Of a stretch of DNA of 30,432 nucleotides, positions 16,712-25,045 are shown piece after piece. Positions within the stretch are counted from its first letter, which is position 1; each line of letters begins with the position of its first letter. Below the pieces are notes generated by a model. That model searched no databases, was not told the DNA's origin, and saw only the letters and a program-made list of their open reading frames with translations. Made by a program: the position numbers and the translations under genes. The stretch is from Actinobacillus sp. (GTDB taxonomy: Bacteria; Pseudomonadota; Gammaproteobacteria; Enterobacterales; Pasteurellaceae), in the NCBI GenBank assembly GCA_020026115.1, contig JAHHQY010000014.1, forward strand, positions 1 through 30,432, read 5' to 3'.

Positions 16712-18280
16712 ATGCAACAAATATTATCTAATCCTACGTTAATTTATGTCTTATTTGGCGTATTTGGCCTTATGATTTTAGCTTTAATCGCCGTGGTATT
16801 GGGTCAAAATAAACAGAACAAATTACAAGATGAACTTACGCTGTTACAAGAGGAAAAAGAAACCTTAATTATGGCGCAAAATCAAACTGAACAAGAGGCG
16901 ATTCAATTAAAAGCAGATTTAAATTACGCTCATTTACGTTTGCAGGAATATCACGAACAAATGAAACAAAACCAACAAAAAAGCCAGCAAGATTTAGCGG
17001 AAAACCAGCGTTTAAATCAAGTTATTCAACAATTAACGGGCGAGTTGGGAAATGCAAGCAGTAAAGCGGAAAGTTTACAAACGCAGTTAAATGAAAAACA
17101 AGCGGAATTACGCACAAGCCAACGTGTTGTAGAAAATTTACAGCAACGTAATAATTTAATTCAAAATGAATTAACAGAATTAAAAGTCAGTTTAGATGAA
17201 AAAACAGCGCATTTTCTTGAGCAACAACGCGATTTTGAAGCCACCAAAGTACAATTAAAAACAGAGTTTCAAAATTTAGCTAATCAAATTTTAGAAGAAA
17301 AAGCGAAAAGTTTTGACCAAAGTAATCAAATGGCGATGGATAATTTATTAAAACCATTCCGTGAGCAAATTGAAGGTTTCCAAAAACGAGTGAATGAAAT
17401 TCATTCAGAAAGTGTAAAAGGCAATGCGGGCATTGAAGTGGAAATTCGCAAAATGTTAGAGCTTGGTTTAAAAATGAATAAAGAAGCCAGCAATTTAACG
17501 TCAGCCTTAAAAGGAAATAAAAAAGTTTTAGGAAATTGGGGGGAATTGCAATTAGAGCAAACCTTGCAAATGGCGGGACTTGAAGCGAATGTGCATTATG
17601 TTGCGCAGGAATATTTCAAAAACGAAGAAGGGAAAAAACAATATCCTGATTTTGTTTTACATTTGCCTGACGATAAACACATTATTATTGATAGCAAAAT
17701 GTCCCTTGTGGCGTATGAAAATGCCGTTAATGCAGAAAATGATGCCTTACGTCAAGGATTTTTAAACGAGCATTGCCAAGCGTTACGCAATCATATTGAT
17801 GATTTAAGCAAGAAAAATTATAGCGCATTAAAAGGGTTAGATAGTCCGAATTTCGTCTTGATGTTTATCGCCTTAGAACCGGCTTATATTGAAGCGCTAC
17901 GTAATGACCCAGCTTTATTTAATTATGGCTATCAAAAAAATGTCGTATTGGTTTCACATACGACATTGATGCCAATTTTGCGCACAGTTGCAAACTTATG
18001 GCGTTTAGAACAAAGCAATAAAGAAGCGATAGAAATTAGCCAACAAGCAGGGGATTTATATAATCAACTTTGTACCGTAACAGAACGCTTGAGAAAATTA
18101 GGTAATACCTTAAGTTCAGCTAACGCACAATATAATGATACTGTGGTGGCCTTTGCGGGCAAACAAGGCATTATAGGTAAAGCTGAACGTTTCCAAAAAC
18201 TTTCCAATCGCGCAAATAAAGAAATGCCAGAATTAGGGCATATTCAACAAGATGTTGAAAAAATTGCCTTATTAGAATAA
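16712..18280 (+). CDS. rmuC: DNA recombination protein RmuC
   Basis: A nuclease-like protein that limits inversions at short inverted repeats in E. coli. I start at ATG 16712 (MQQILSNPTLIYVLFGVFG), behind AAAAAGGAC; a longer frame from 16667 would begin inside the mutS terminator. The 522 residues comprise an N-terminal membrane helix (about 9-31), a long glutamine and glutamate rich coiled coil (about 35-210) and the RmuC domain. That domain includes NWGELQLEQTLQMAGLEANV and YPDFVLHLPDDKHIIIDSKM, where the late aspartate and lysine look like nuclease residues. Confidence 0.94.
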   Translation: MQQILSNPTLIYVLFGVFGLMILALIAVVLGQNKQNKLQDELTLLQEEKETLIMAQNQTEQEAIQLKADLNYAHLRLQEYHEQMKQNQQKSQQDLAENQRLNQVIQQLTGELGNASSKAESLQTQLNEKQAELRTSQRVVENLQQRNNLIQNELTELKVSLDEKTAHFLEQQRDFEATKVQLKTEFQNLANQILEEKAKSFDQSNQMAMDNLLKPFREQIEGFQKRVNEIHSESVKGNAGIEVEIRKMLELGLKMNKEASNLTSALKGNKKVLGNWGELQLEQTLQMAGLEANVHYVAQEYFKNEEGKKQYPDFVLHLPDDKHIIIDSKMSLVAYENAVNAENDALRQGFLNEHCQALRNHIDDLSKKNYSALKGLDSPNFVLMFIALEPAYIEALRNDPALFNYGYQKNVVLVSHTTLMPILRTVANLWRLEQSNKEAIEISQQAGDLYNQLCTVTERLRKLGNTLSSANAQYNDTVVAFAGKQGIIGKAERFQKLSNRANKEMPELGHIQQDVEKIALLE

Positions 18281-18290
18281 GGATAAGGAA

Positions 18291-18328
18291 AAGACGTGCT
18301 TGTGCATTTTTGTGCAAGCACGTTTTTA
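18291..18328. terminator. Shared terminator of rmuC and ansA
   Basis: ACGTGCTTG (18294-18302) pairs with CAAGCACGT (18315-18323), followed by TTTTT. It lies between the convergent rmuC and ansA genes and touches the ansA stop codon. Confidence 0.85.
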
Positions 18329-19333
18329 ATGACTTAATTCACCGCGTAAATCTTCTTGTAATTTTCTTTTTAATTCCGCGAAAGATAAATTTTTACTTAA
18401 TAAATAATGTAATTTAGTTAAAGTGGCTTCAGGGGTCATATCCGCGCCTGAAATAACCCCAATTTCTGAAAGGCTATTCCCCGTGGCGTAACCGCTCATA
18501 TTAACTTTTCCGCGTAAACATTGCGTGCAATTCACCACCGCAATTTCTTGCTCAAGCGCCTTGCGTAATTGCGCTAAAATCGCTGGGTCTTGTGGTGCAT
18601 TTCCAACACCATAACTTAATAAAATCAAGGCTTTTACAGGTTGTTGCAAGGTGTTTTTAATGACGCTTGCAGAAATGCCAGGATATAAATGAATAAGACC
18701 AATAGGTTGAGATGCAATCGTACTAACTTGTAATTGATTATTGGGACGATGCGAAAGATAGCCTGCACGCAAACGAATATTGATTCCCGCTTCTAATAAA
18801 GGCGGAAAGTTTGGCGAAGCAAAAGCATTAAAGCCATCGGCATCGACTTTGCGACTACGATTACCGCGCAATAATTTGTTATTAAAGAAGATACTCACTT
18901 CAGCAATAGGGTAGTTCGCTGCAATATAAAGGGCGTTTAATAAGTTAATTTGCCCATCTGAACGTAATTCCGCTAAGGGAATTTGTGAGCCAGTAACAAT
19001 GACAGGTTTAGATAAATTTTCCAACATAAAACTTAAGGCCGAAGCGGTATAAGCCATAGTGTCAGTGCCATGAAGAATAATAAAACCATCATATTTCGCA
19101 TAATTTTTAGCAATATCATCAGCAATTTGTTGCCAATGTTGTGGATGCATATTTGAAGAGTCAATTAAGCGAGGATATTCATGCAAATGGTATTCAGGCA
19201 TTTCAGGACGATGGAATTCAGGCATATTACGTAAAGTTTCCGCTAAAAAGCCACTGGCAGGCACGTAACCATGTTCCGAAGGTTTCATACCAATCGTTCC
19301 GCCCGTGTATGCGATATAAATACGTTTTTTCAT
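18326..19333 (-). CDS. ansA: L-asparaginase, cytoplasmic type I
   Basis: Hydrolyses asparagine to aspartate and ammonia. The 335 residues lack a signal peptide, as in type I. The nucleophile motif is AYTGGTIGM near the N-terminus, and the second catalytic block is ILHGTDTMAYTASALSFML. Other typical parts are VTGSQIPL and LRGNRSRKVDADGFNAFASP. An AAGGAAAAAGC site precedes the start. It is convergent with rmuC and divergent from the S10 operon. Confidence 0.96.
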   Translation of the reverse strand: MKKRIYIAYTGGTIGMKPSEHGYVPASGFLAETLRNMPEFHRPEMPEYHLHEYPRLIDSSNMHPQHWQQIADDIAKNYAKYDGFIILHGTDTMAYTASALSFMLENLSKPVIVTGSQIPLAELRSDGQINLLNALYIAANYPIAEVSIFFNNKLLRGNRSRKVDADGFNAFASPNFPPLLEAGINIRLRAGYLSHRPNNQLQVSTIASQPIGLIHLYPGISASVIKNTLQQPVKALILLSYGVGNAPQDPAILAQLRKALEQEIAVVNCTQCLRGKVNMSGYATGNSLSEIGVISGADMTPEATLTKLHYLLSKNLSFAELKRKLQEDLRGELSH

Positions 19334-19408
19334 GCTTTTTCCTTTGTCTTATAAAGTGAGAGATTGTGCATTATAGGCAAAAAAATTTTCTCATAAAATA
19401 AAAATCCC

Positions 19409-19425
19409 TTTCGCGCCGAAAAAAA
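19409..19425 (-). repeat. TTCGGCGCGAGT repeat copy upstream of the S10 promoter
   Basis: A reverse copy, TTTCGCGCCGAAAAAAA, missing the outer ACT bases. It lies between the ansA start and the S10 promoter. Confidence 0.6.
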
Positions 19426-19463
19426 GAATGCAGATATTTTTTATACTTTTTTGTAAAAAGTGC

Positions 19464-19491
19464 TTGCTTTTTTAGCAATGTTTGCTATTAT
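19464..19491 (+). promoter_or_regulatory. S10 operon promoter
   Basis: TTGCTT (19464-19469), 16 bases, TATTAT (19486-19491). Transcription would start near 19498, giving a leader of about 178 bases, similar to the E. coli S10 leader. Confidence 0.7.
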
Positions 19492-19497
19492 CACCAA

Positions 19498-19676
19498 GCT
19501 TTTTTAAGCCGCTTAGTGTAATCATTTGCTAAGTCGATAACACAGATATTGTGTTATATAAAACATTCCCGATTTGGGAATTATAAACAGGTTAATCGGC
19601 CCCCTTGACGTTTTAATAAGATCAAGTTTGGTGGTTCGGTTTTTTTATTAGCTAAATTTATTGGAGCTCTGGTCTA
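19498..19676 (+). promoter_or_regulatory. S10 leader, L4-responsive attenuator
   Basis: The leader contains several hairpins. One is TTCCC (19566) with GGGAA. The last holds CTTGA and TCAAG as an inner stem, followed by GTTTGGTGGTTCGG and seven T residues, ending near 19647. In E. coli, L4 binds such a hairpin, halts RNA polymerase at its T run and blocks translation. The position, length and T-rich end agree with this. TTGGAGCTCTGGTCTA is the rpsJ ribosome binding region. The exact fold is inferred. Confidence 0.75.
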
Positions 19677-19988
19677 ATGCAGAACCAAAGAATCCGAATC
19701 CGCTTAAAAGCTTTTGATCATCGTTTAATTGATCAATCTACAGCGGAGATCGTTGAAACAGCTAAACGTACTGGTGCACAAGTTCGTGGACCAATCCCTT
19801 TGCCAACTCGCAAAGAACGTTTCACCGTATTGATTTCTCCACACGTTAATAAAGACGCTCGTGATCAATATGAAATTCGTACACACAAACGTTTAGTTGA
19901 TATTGTTGAGCCAACAGAAAAGACTGTTGATGCGTTAATGCGTTTAGATTTGGCTGCAGGTGTAGACGTGCAGATCAGCCTAGGTTAA
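19677..19988 (+). CDS. rpsJ: 30S ribosomal protein S10
   Basis: Small-subunit head protein, also the antitermination factor NusE that links transcription with translation through NusB and NusG. The 103 residues start [20 protein letters not shown] and end DVQISLG, as in E. coli. First gene of the S10 operon, behind the L4-type leader. Confidence 0.98.
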
Positions 19989-20004
19989 TTAAGAGGTTAT
20001 TACA

Positions 20005-20631
20005 ATGATTGGTTTAGTCGGTCGTAAAGTAGGTATGACCCGTATCTTCAATGAAGACGGTGTTAGCGTACCTGTTACCGTAATCGAAATCGAACCTAAC
20101 CGTGTGACTCAAGTTAAAACTCTTGAAAACGATGGCTATACTGCAGTTCAAGTTACTACTGGCACTAAAAAAGCTAGCCGTGTAACTAAACCTGAAGCAG
20201 GTCATTTCGTGAAAGCAGGCGTTGAAGCTGGTCGCGGTTTATGGGAATTTCGTACTGAAGGTGAAGAATTCACTTTAGGTCAAGAAATTAAAGTTGACAT
20301 CTTTGCAGATGTTAAAAAAGTGGATGTGACTGGTACATCTAAAGGTAAAGGTTTCCAAGGTGGTGTTAAACGTTGGAATTTCCGTACTCAAGATGCTAGC
20401 CACGGTAACTCTTTATCACATCGTGTACTTGGTTCTATTGGTCAAAACCAAACACCAGGTCGTGTGTTTAAAGGCAAAAAAATGGCAGGTCACTTAGGTG
20501 CTGAACGTGTAACCGTTCAATCTCTTGAAGTGGTTCGTGTTGATGCTGAGAAAAACTTGTTATTAGTGAAAGGGGCAATCCCTGGTGCAACTAATGGCGA
20601 TGTTATCGTTAAACCAGCAGTGAAAGCGTAA
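20005..20631 (+). CDS. rplC: 50S ribosomal protein L3
   Basis: Early-assembling large-subunit protein reaching the peptidyl transferase centre; 208 residues. The start is MIGLVGRKVGMTRIF. The long loop GKGFQGGVKRWNFRTQDASH leads to GSIGQNQTPGRVFKGKKMAG, which holds the glutamine methylated by PrmB in E. coli. It lies 16 bases after rpsJ. Confidence 0.98.
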   Translation: MIGLVGRKVGMTRIFNEDGVSVPVTVIEIEPNRVTQVKTLENDGYTAVQVTTGTKKASRVTKPEAGHFVKAGVEAGRGLWEFRTEGEEFTLGQEIKVDIFADVKKVDVTGTSKGKGFQGGVKRWNFRTQDASHGNSLSHRVLGSIGQNQTPGRVFKGKKMAGHLGAERVTVQSLEVVRVDAEKNLLLVKGAIPGATNGDVIVKPAVKA

Positions 20632-20646
20632 GTCTAGGAGTATTTA

Positions 20647-21252
20647 ATGGAATTAGTAGTAAAAGATGCAAATACTGCATTAACTGTTTCTGAAACTACT
20701 TTTGGACGTGAGTTTAATGAAGCCTTGATTCATCAAGTAGTTGTTGCTTACGCGGCAGGTGCTCGTCAAGGAACTCGTGCGCAAAAAACTCGTGCCGAAG
20801 TAGCAGGTTCTGGTAAAAAACCTTGGCGTCAAAAAGGTACTGGTCGTGCCCGTGCGGGTGATGCTCAGTCTCCGATCTGGCGTTCTGGTGGTGTCACTTT
20901 TGCAGCGAAGCCACAAGATCATAGCCAAAAAGTGAACAAAAAAATGTATCGTGGTGCAATCAAAAGCATCCTTTCTGAACTTGTTCGCCAAGATCGTTTA
21001 GTAGTTGTTGAAAAATTTGAAATTGATGCACCAAAAACTAAAGTTCTTGTTCAAAAATTAAAAGACTTCGGTCTTGAAGATGTTTTAATCGTTACTGCTA
21101 ACCTTGATGAAAATCTATTCTTAGCAGCACGTAACTTGCATAAAGTTGATGTACGTGATGCACAAGGTATCGATCCAGTTAGCCTTATCGCTTTCGATAA
21201 AGTTGTTATGACTGTTGATGCAGTAAAACAAATTGAGGAGATGCTAGCATGA
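20647..21252 (+). CDS. rplD: 50S ribosomal protein L4
   Basis: Large-subunit tunnel protein and, in gammaproteobacteria, autogenous repressor of the S10 operon through the leader at 19498. The 201 residues have the tunnel loop KPWRQKGTGRARAGDAQSPI at about 58-77. A TAGGAGTATTTA site precedes it. It overlaps rplW by four bases (ATGA), so the two are translationally coupled. Confidence 0.98.
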   Translation: MELVVKDANTALTVSETTFGREFNEALIHQVVVAYAAGARQGTRAQKTRAEVAGSGKKPWRQKGTGRARAGDAQSPIWRSGGVTFAAKPQDHSQKVNKKMYRGAIKSILSELVRQDRLVVVEKFEIDAPKTKVLVQKLKDFGLEDVLIVTANLDENLFLAARNLHKVDVRDAQGIDPVSLIAFDKVVMTVDAVKQIEEMLA

Positions 21253-21554
21253 TTCAACAAGAACGTTTGCTAAAAGTATTGAAAGCACCTCATATCTCTG
21301 AAAAAGCAACGAACAACGCTGAAAAATCTAACACAATCGTTTTCAAAGTTGCTTTAGATGCGAATAAAGCTGAAATTGCTAAAGCAGTTGCTCAATTATT
21401 TGAAGTTGAAGTTGACTCTGTACGCACTGTTGTTGTTAAAGGTAAAACTAAACGTCGTGGTGCAAAAATGGGTCGTCGTAGCGACTGGAAAAAAGCTTAT
21501 GTTACCCTTAAAGAAGGCCAATCTTTGGACTTCGTTGAAGGCGCAGCTGAGTAA
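21249..21554 (+). CDS. rplW: 50S ribosomal protein L23
   Basis: Tunnel-exit protein that docks trigger factor and the signal recognition particle. The 101 residues include the conserved loop VVVKGKTKRRGAKMGRRSDW. GAGGAG in the end of rplD is the ribosome binding site, and the ATG overlaps the rplD stop. Confidence 0.98.
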   Translation: MIQQERLLKVLKAPHISEKATNNAEKSNTIVFKVALDANKAEIAKAVAQLFEVEVDSVRTVVVKGKTKRRGAKMGRRSDWKKAYVTLKEGQSLDFVEGAAE

Positions 21555-21572
21555 TTAGGAGGAAATAAGTAA

Positions 21573-22394
21573 ATGGCTATCGTTAAATGTAAGCCGACCT
21601 CCCCTGGTCGTCGTCACGTTGTTAAAATCGTAAATCCAGAATTATACAAAGGTAAACCTTTCGCTGCTCTTTTAGATAAAAAATCTAAAACTGGTGGTCG
21701 TAATAATCTTGGTCGAATCACTACTCGTCATATCGGTGGTGGTCATAAACAACATTACCGTTTAATTGACTTTAAACGTAACAAATTTGATATCCCAGCG
21801 GTTGTAGAACGTCTAGAATACGATCCAAACCGTAGCGCAAATATCGCTTTAGTGCTTTATAAAGATGGTGAACGTCGTTATATCTTAGCTCCTAAAGGTT
21901 TAAGCGTTGGTGATGAAATCCAAGCTGGTGTTCACGCGCCAATTAAAGTAGGTAACTCATTACCTATGCGTAACATCCCAGTGGGTACCACTGTACATAA
22001 CGTTGAATTAAAACCTGGTAAAGGCGGTCAAATCGCACGTTCTGCAGGTGCTTATGTACAAATTATCGCACGTGAAGGTAACTATGTTACTTTACGTCTT
22101 CGCTCTGGCGAAATGCGTAAAGTATTAGCTGAGTGTGTTGCTACCATCGGTGAAGTTGGCAACTCAGAACATATGCTTCGTGTACTTGGTAAAGCAGGTG
22201 CTAACCGTTGGCGCGGTGTTCGTCCAACCGTTCGTGGTACTGCAATGAACCCTGTTGATCACCCACACGGTGGTGGTGAAGGTCGTAACTTCGGTAAACA
22301 TCCAGTTACTCCTTGGGGCGTTCAAACCAAAGGTAAGAAAACTCGCCATAACAAACGTACTGATAAATACATCGTACGTCGTCGTGGTAAATAA
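21573..22394 (+). CDS. rplB: 50S ribosomal protein L2
   Basis: One of the most conserved ribosomal proteins, needed for subunit joining and peptidyl transfer. The 273 residues start MAIVKCKPTSPGRRHVVK, and near residue 227 carry AMNPVDHPHGGGEGR with the histidine linked to peptidyl transfer. It lies 18 bases after rplW behind TAGGAGG. Confidence 0.98.
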   Translation: MAIVKCKPTSPGRRHVVKIVNPELYKGKPFAALLDKKSKTGGRNNLGRITTRHIGGGHKQHYRLIDFKRNKFDIPAVVERLEYDPNRSANIALVLYKDGERRYILAPKGLSVGDEIQAGVHAPIKVGNSLPMRNIPVGTTVHNVELKPGKGGQIARSAGAYVQIIAREGNYVTLRLRSGEMRKVLAECVATIGEVGNSEHMLRVLGKAGANRWRGVRPTVRGTAMNPVDHPHGGGEGRNFGKHPVTPWGVQTKGKKTRHNKRTDKYIVRRRGK

Positions 22395-22420
22395 TTTAAA
22401 TTAAAATAAAGAGGTAAACC

Positions 22421-22696
22421 ATGCCACGTTCTCTCAAGAAAGGTCCTTTCCTTGACCTACACTTGTTGAAGAAGGTAGAGAAGGCGGTGGAAAGCGGGGA
22501 TAAAAAACCAATCAAAACTTGGTCCCGTCGTTCAATGATCATTCCATCAATGATTGGATTGACCATCGCAGTCCATAATGGTCGTCAGCACGTTCCAGTT
22601 TATATTTCTGATGAAATGATCGGTCATAAACTAGGTGAATTTGCACCGACTCGTACATACCGCGGTCACGCTGCGGATAAAAAGGCTAAGAAGTAA
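22421..22696 (+). CDS. rpsS: 30S ribosomal protein S19
   Basis: Head protein paired with S13 near the A-site finger; 91 residues. MPRSLKKGPFLDLHLLKKV and FAPTRTYRGHAADKKAKK are the typical ends. AAAGAGGTAAACC precedes the start. Confidence 0.98.
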   Translation: MPRSLKKGPFLDLHLLKKVEKAVESGDKKPIKTWSRRSMIIPSMIGLTIAVHNGRQHVPVYISDEMIGHKLGEFAPTRTYRGHAADKKAKK

Positions 22697-22707
22697 GGGG
22701 TAAGTAG

Positions 22708-23040
22708 ATGGAAACTATTGCTAAACATCGTTACGCTCGCACTTCAGCGCAGAAAGCACGCTTAGTTGCGGATATGATTCGTGGCAAAAAAGTTGCTCAA
22801 GCACTTGAAATCTTAACTTTCACTAACAAAAAAGCTGCTGCTTTAGTGAAAAAAGTACTTGAATCTGCGATTGCCAATGCAGAGCACAATGACGGTGCAG
22901 ACATCGATGATCTTAAAGTTGCGAAAATTTTCGTAGATGAAGGTCCTTCAATGAAACGTGTTATGCCACGTGCGAAGGGTCGTGCAGATCGTATCTTAAA
23001 ACGTACAAGCCACATTACTGTGGTTGTGTCAGATCGTTAA
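22708..23040 (+). CDS. rplV: 50S ribosomal protein L22
   Basis: Lines the nascent-peptide tunnel with L4; 110 residues as in E. coli. The extended tunnel hairpin lies near FVDEGPSMKRVMPRAKGRAD, an area where macrolide-resistance changes occur in other species; the residues look ordinary here. It lies 11 bases after rpsS. Confidence 0.98.
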   Translation: METIAKHRYARTSAQKARLVADMIRGKKVAQALEILTFTNKKAAALVKKVLESAIANAEHNDGADIDDLKVAKIFVDEGPSMKRVMPRAKGRADRILKRTSHITVVVSDR

Positions 23041-23059
23041 TTGAGTAGGAGAATAACAA

Positions 23060-23764
23060 ATGGGTCAAAAAGTAAATCCGAATGGTATTCGCCTTGGTAT
23101 TGTTAAACCTTGGAGCTCTACTTGGTTCGCGAATACACAAGATTTCGCTGACAATTTAGAAGGCGATTTCAAAGTACGTCAATTTTTAAACAAAAAGTTA
23201 GCGAACGCATCAGTTTCTGGCATCACTATTGAACGTCCAGCAAAAAGCATTCGTGTAACTATTCACACAGCACGTCCTGGTATCGTTATCGGTAAAAAAG
23301 GCGAAGATGTAGAAAAATTACGTCACGAAGTGGCTAAAATTGCAGGCGTACCTGCACAAATCAACATCGCTGAAGTGAAAAAACCTGAACTTGATGCAAA
23401 ACTAGTTGCTGATGGTATCGCGTCACAATTAGAACGTCGTGTAATGTTCCGTCGCGCAATGAAACGTGCGGTACAAAGCGCAATGCGTTTAGGTGCTAAA
23501 GGTATCAAAGTAGAAGTTAGCGGTCGTTTAGGTGGTGCTGAAATCGCACGTTCTGAATGGTATCGTGAAGGCCGTGTGCCACTACATACTTTACGTGCAG
23601 ATATCGATTATAACACTGCAGAAGCTCACACAACTTACGGCGTTATCGGCGTTAAAGTTTGGATCTTCAAAGGTGAAATTCTTGGTGGAATGGCTGCAGT
23701 TGCAAAACAATCAGAAAAACCGAGTGCACCAAAACGTGCCCCACGTGGCCGTGGTCGTAAGTAA
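23060..23764 (+). CDS. rpsC: 30S ribosomal protein S3
   Basis: Head protein at the mRNA entry, with helicase activity together with S4 and S5. The 234 residues hold a KH domain with TARPGIVIGKKGEDVEKLR and the C-terminal block RSEWYREGRVPLHTLRADID. The short tail ends APRGRGRK. A GTAGGAGAATAAC site precedes it. Confidence 0.98.
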   Translation: MGQKVNPNGIRLGIVKPWSSTWFANTQDFADNLEGDFKVRQFLNKKLANASVSGITIERPAKSIRVTIHTARPGIVIGKKGEDVEKLRHEVAKIAGVPAQINIAEVKKPELDAKLVADGIASQLERRVMFRRAMKRAVQSAMRLGAKGIKVEVSGRLGGAEIARSEWYREGRVPLHTLRADIDYNTAEAHTTYGVIGVKVWIFKGEILGGMAAVAKQSEKPSAPKRAPRGRGRK

Positions 23765-23777
23765 GGAGAATTGTTAA

Positions 23778-24188
23778 ATGTTGCAACCAAAACGTACAAA
23801 ATTCCGTAAAGTTCAGAAAGGTCGTAACCGCGGTATCGGACACGGTACTGAGGTGAGTTTCGGTACTTTCGGTTTAAAAGCAGTTGGTCGTGGACGTATC
23901 ACAGCACGTCAAATCGAAGCAGCTCGTCGTGCAATGACACGTGCAGTAAAACGTCAAGGTAAAATTTGGATTCGAGTTTTCCCTGACAAACCAATTACTG
24001 AAAAACCATTAGAAGTCCGTATGGGTAAAGGGAAAGGTAACGTTGAATACTGGGTCGCTTTAATTCAACCAGGTAAAGTCCTTTATGAAATGGACGGAGT
24101 GTCTGAAGAAGTGGCACGTCAAGCATTTGCTCTTGCAGCTGCAAAACTGCCAATCAAAACAACCTTTGTAACTAAAACGGTGATGTAA
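23778..24188 (+). CDS. rplP: 50S ribosomal protein L16
   Basis: Large-subunit protein near the A-site elbow; 136 residues. MLQPKRTKFRKVQKGRNRG and VFPDKPITEKPLEVRMGKGK are diagnostic. The latter lies near the arginine hydroxylated by RoxA in E. coli. The stop overlaps the rpmC start by one base. Confidence 0.98.
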   Translation: MLQPKRTKFRKVQKGRNRGIGHGTEVSFGTFGLKAVGRGRITARQIEAARRAMTRAVKRQGKIWIRVFPDKPITEKPLEVRMGKGKGNVEYWVALIQPGKVLYEMDGVSEEVARQAFALAAAKLPIKTTFVTKTVM

Positions 24189-24379
24189 TGAAAGCTCAAG
24201 AATTACGTACAAAAACTGTTGAAGAACTTCAAGCTGAATTATTAAATCTTTTAGGTGAACAATTCAAATTGCGTATGCAATTAGCTTCAGGTCAACTGCA
24301 ACAAACTCATCAGTTAAAACAAGGGCGTCGGAGCAGTGCACAAGTTAAAACTGTGTTAACCGAAAAGGCGGGTGAGTAA
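24188..24379 (+). CDS. rpmC: 50S ribosomal protein L29
   Basis: Small tunnel-exit protein of two helices; 63 residues, the usual length. It begins MKAQELRTKTVEELQAELLN. Both its start and stop overlap neighbours by one base (TAATG), so translation is coupled across rplP, rpmC and rpsQ. Confidence 0.97.
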   Translation: MKAQELRTKTVEELQAELLNLLGEQFKLRMQLASGQLQQTHQLKQGRRSSAQVKTVLTEKAGE

Positions 24380-24636
24380 TGACAGATCAAATTCGTACTG
24401 TACAAGGTCGAGTAGTTAGCGACAAAATGGATAAATCTATCGTTGTTGCTATCGAACGCAAAGTTAAACACCCTCTTTATGGTAAATTCATCCGTCGTAC
24501 GACTAAATTACACGTACATGACGCAGCGAATGAAGCTAAAATGGGTGATGTTGTAGAAATCAAGGAATGTCGTCCTATTTCTAAAACTAAATCTTGGACT
24601 TTAGTTCGTGTAGTTGAAAAAGCAGTTATCGCTTAA
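24379..24636 (+). CDS. rpsQ: 30S ribosomal protein S17
   Basis: Primary 16S rRNA-binding protein with an OB fold; 85 residues. It begins MTDQIRTVQGRVVSDKMDKS, with the conserved HDAANEAKMGDVVEIKECRP block. It is the last gene of the S10 operon here. Elsewhere rplN normally follows; here a terminator does. Confidence 0.98.
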   Translation: MTDQIRTVQGRVVSDKMDKSIVVAIERKVKHPLYGKFIRRTTKLHVHDAANEAKMGDVVEIKECRPISKTKSWTLVRVVEKAVIA

Positions 24637-24657
24637 TTTCAACAAGATAAAATAAAA

Positions 24658-24683
24658 AGCTCAGCTTCGGCTGGGCTTTTTTA
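24658..24683 (+). terminator. S10 operon terminator
   Basis: AGCTCAGC (24658-24665), the tetraloop TTCG and GCTGGGCT (24670-24677) form an 8-pair stem with one G-U pair, followed by a T run. Its presence confirms that the S10 operon ends here and does not run into rplN. Confidence 0.9.
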
Positions 24684-24720
24684 TTTTTTAAAATTAACTT
24701 CAAATTGACTTTGTTTTTAG

Positions 24721-24738
24721 AAAATTTTCGGTGCGAGT
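24721..24738 (+). repeat. Degenerate TTCGGCGCGAGT repeat copy after the S10 operon
   Basis: AAAATTTTCGGTGCGAGT, one change from the core (C to T), lying 38 bases past the S10 terminator. With the reverse copy at 19409 it brackets the S10 operon. Confidence 0.6.
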
Positions 24739-24991
24739 GCTGAAAAATAATGAAAAGAACGAAAGCATTCACTTATTTTTGGAACTAAGTAAATTCTTTA
24801 GAGAGCAGAAAAGTTTTTAATTTAAGGTAGGCGAGTAAGTCAGGAATTTTAGAATAGTAGAAAATTATTAGGCTGGCTTTGGAATAACAAACATCCATCG
24901 TGATAGGGAAGTTTTTTTATTTATTTCGATGATGAAAGGGTAAAAATTATTTTGTCGGGATTATTGAAAAATTACTTAGAACTATTCAAAG

Positions 24992-25026
24992 AAAGCCAAA
25001 AAAGAGGATCTTTTTTGGCTTTTATT
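24992..25026 (-). terminator. Terminator of the trpXYZ transporter operon
   Basis: A perfect 14-bp inverted repeat, AAAGCCAAAAAAGA (24992-25005) and TCTTTTTTGGCTTT (25009-25022), with loop GGA, 23 bases past the stop of the ATPase gene. The A and T runs in the arms may allow action on both strands. Confidence 0.8.
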
Positions 25027-25045
25027 TTTAGGGGAAGGTGGCATT

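Larger units (their letters stand above)
24684..25045. other. Intergenic stretch with no recognised gene
   Basis: An AT-rich spacer of about 360 bases. It holds a degenerate repeat copy (24721-24738) near its start and a terminator (24992-25022) at its end. I see no open frame with a plausible start and ribosome binding site on either strand, only short minus-strand stretches that may be relic. Confidence 0.6.

Noticed and set aside
24684..25045. Possible pseudogene on the minus strand
   Set aside because: Short stretches read like protein but stops are frequent and no family can be recognised.
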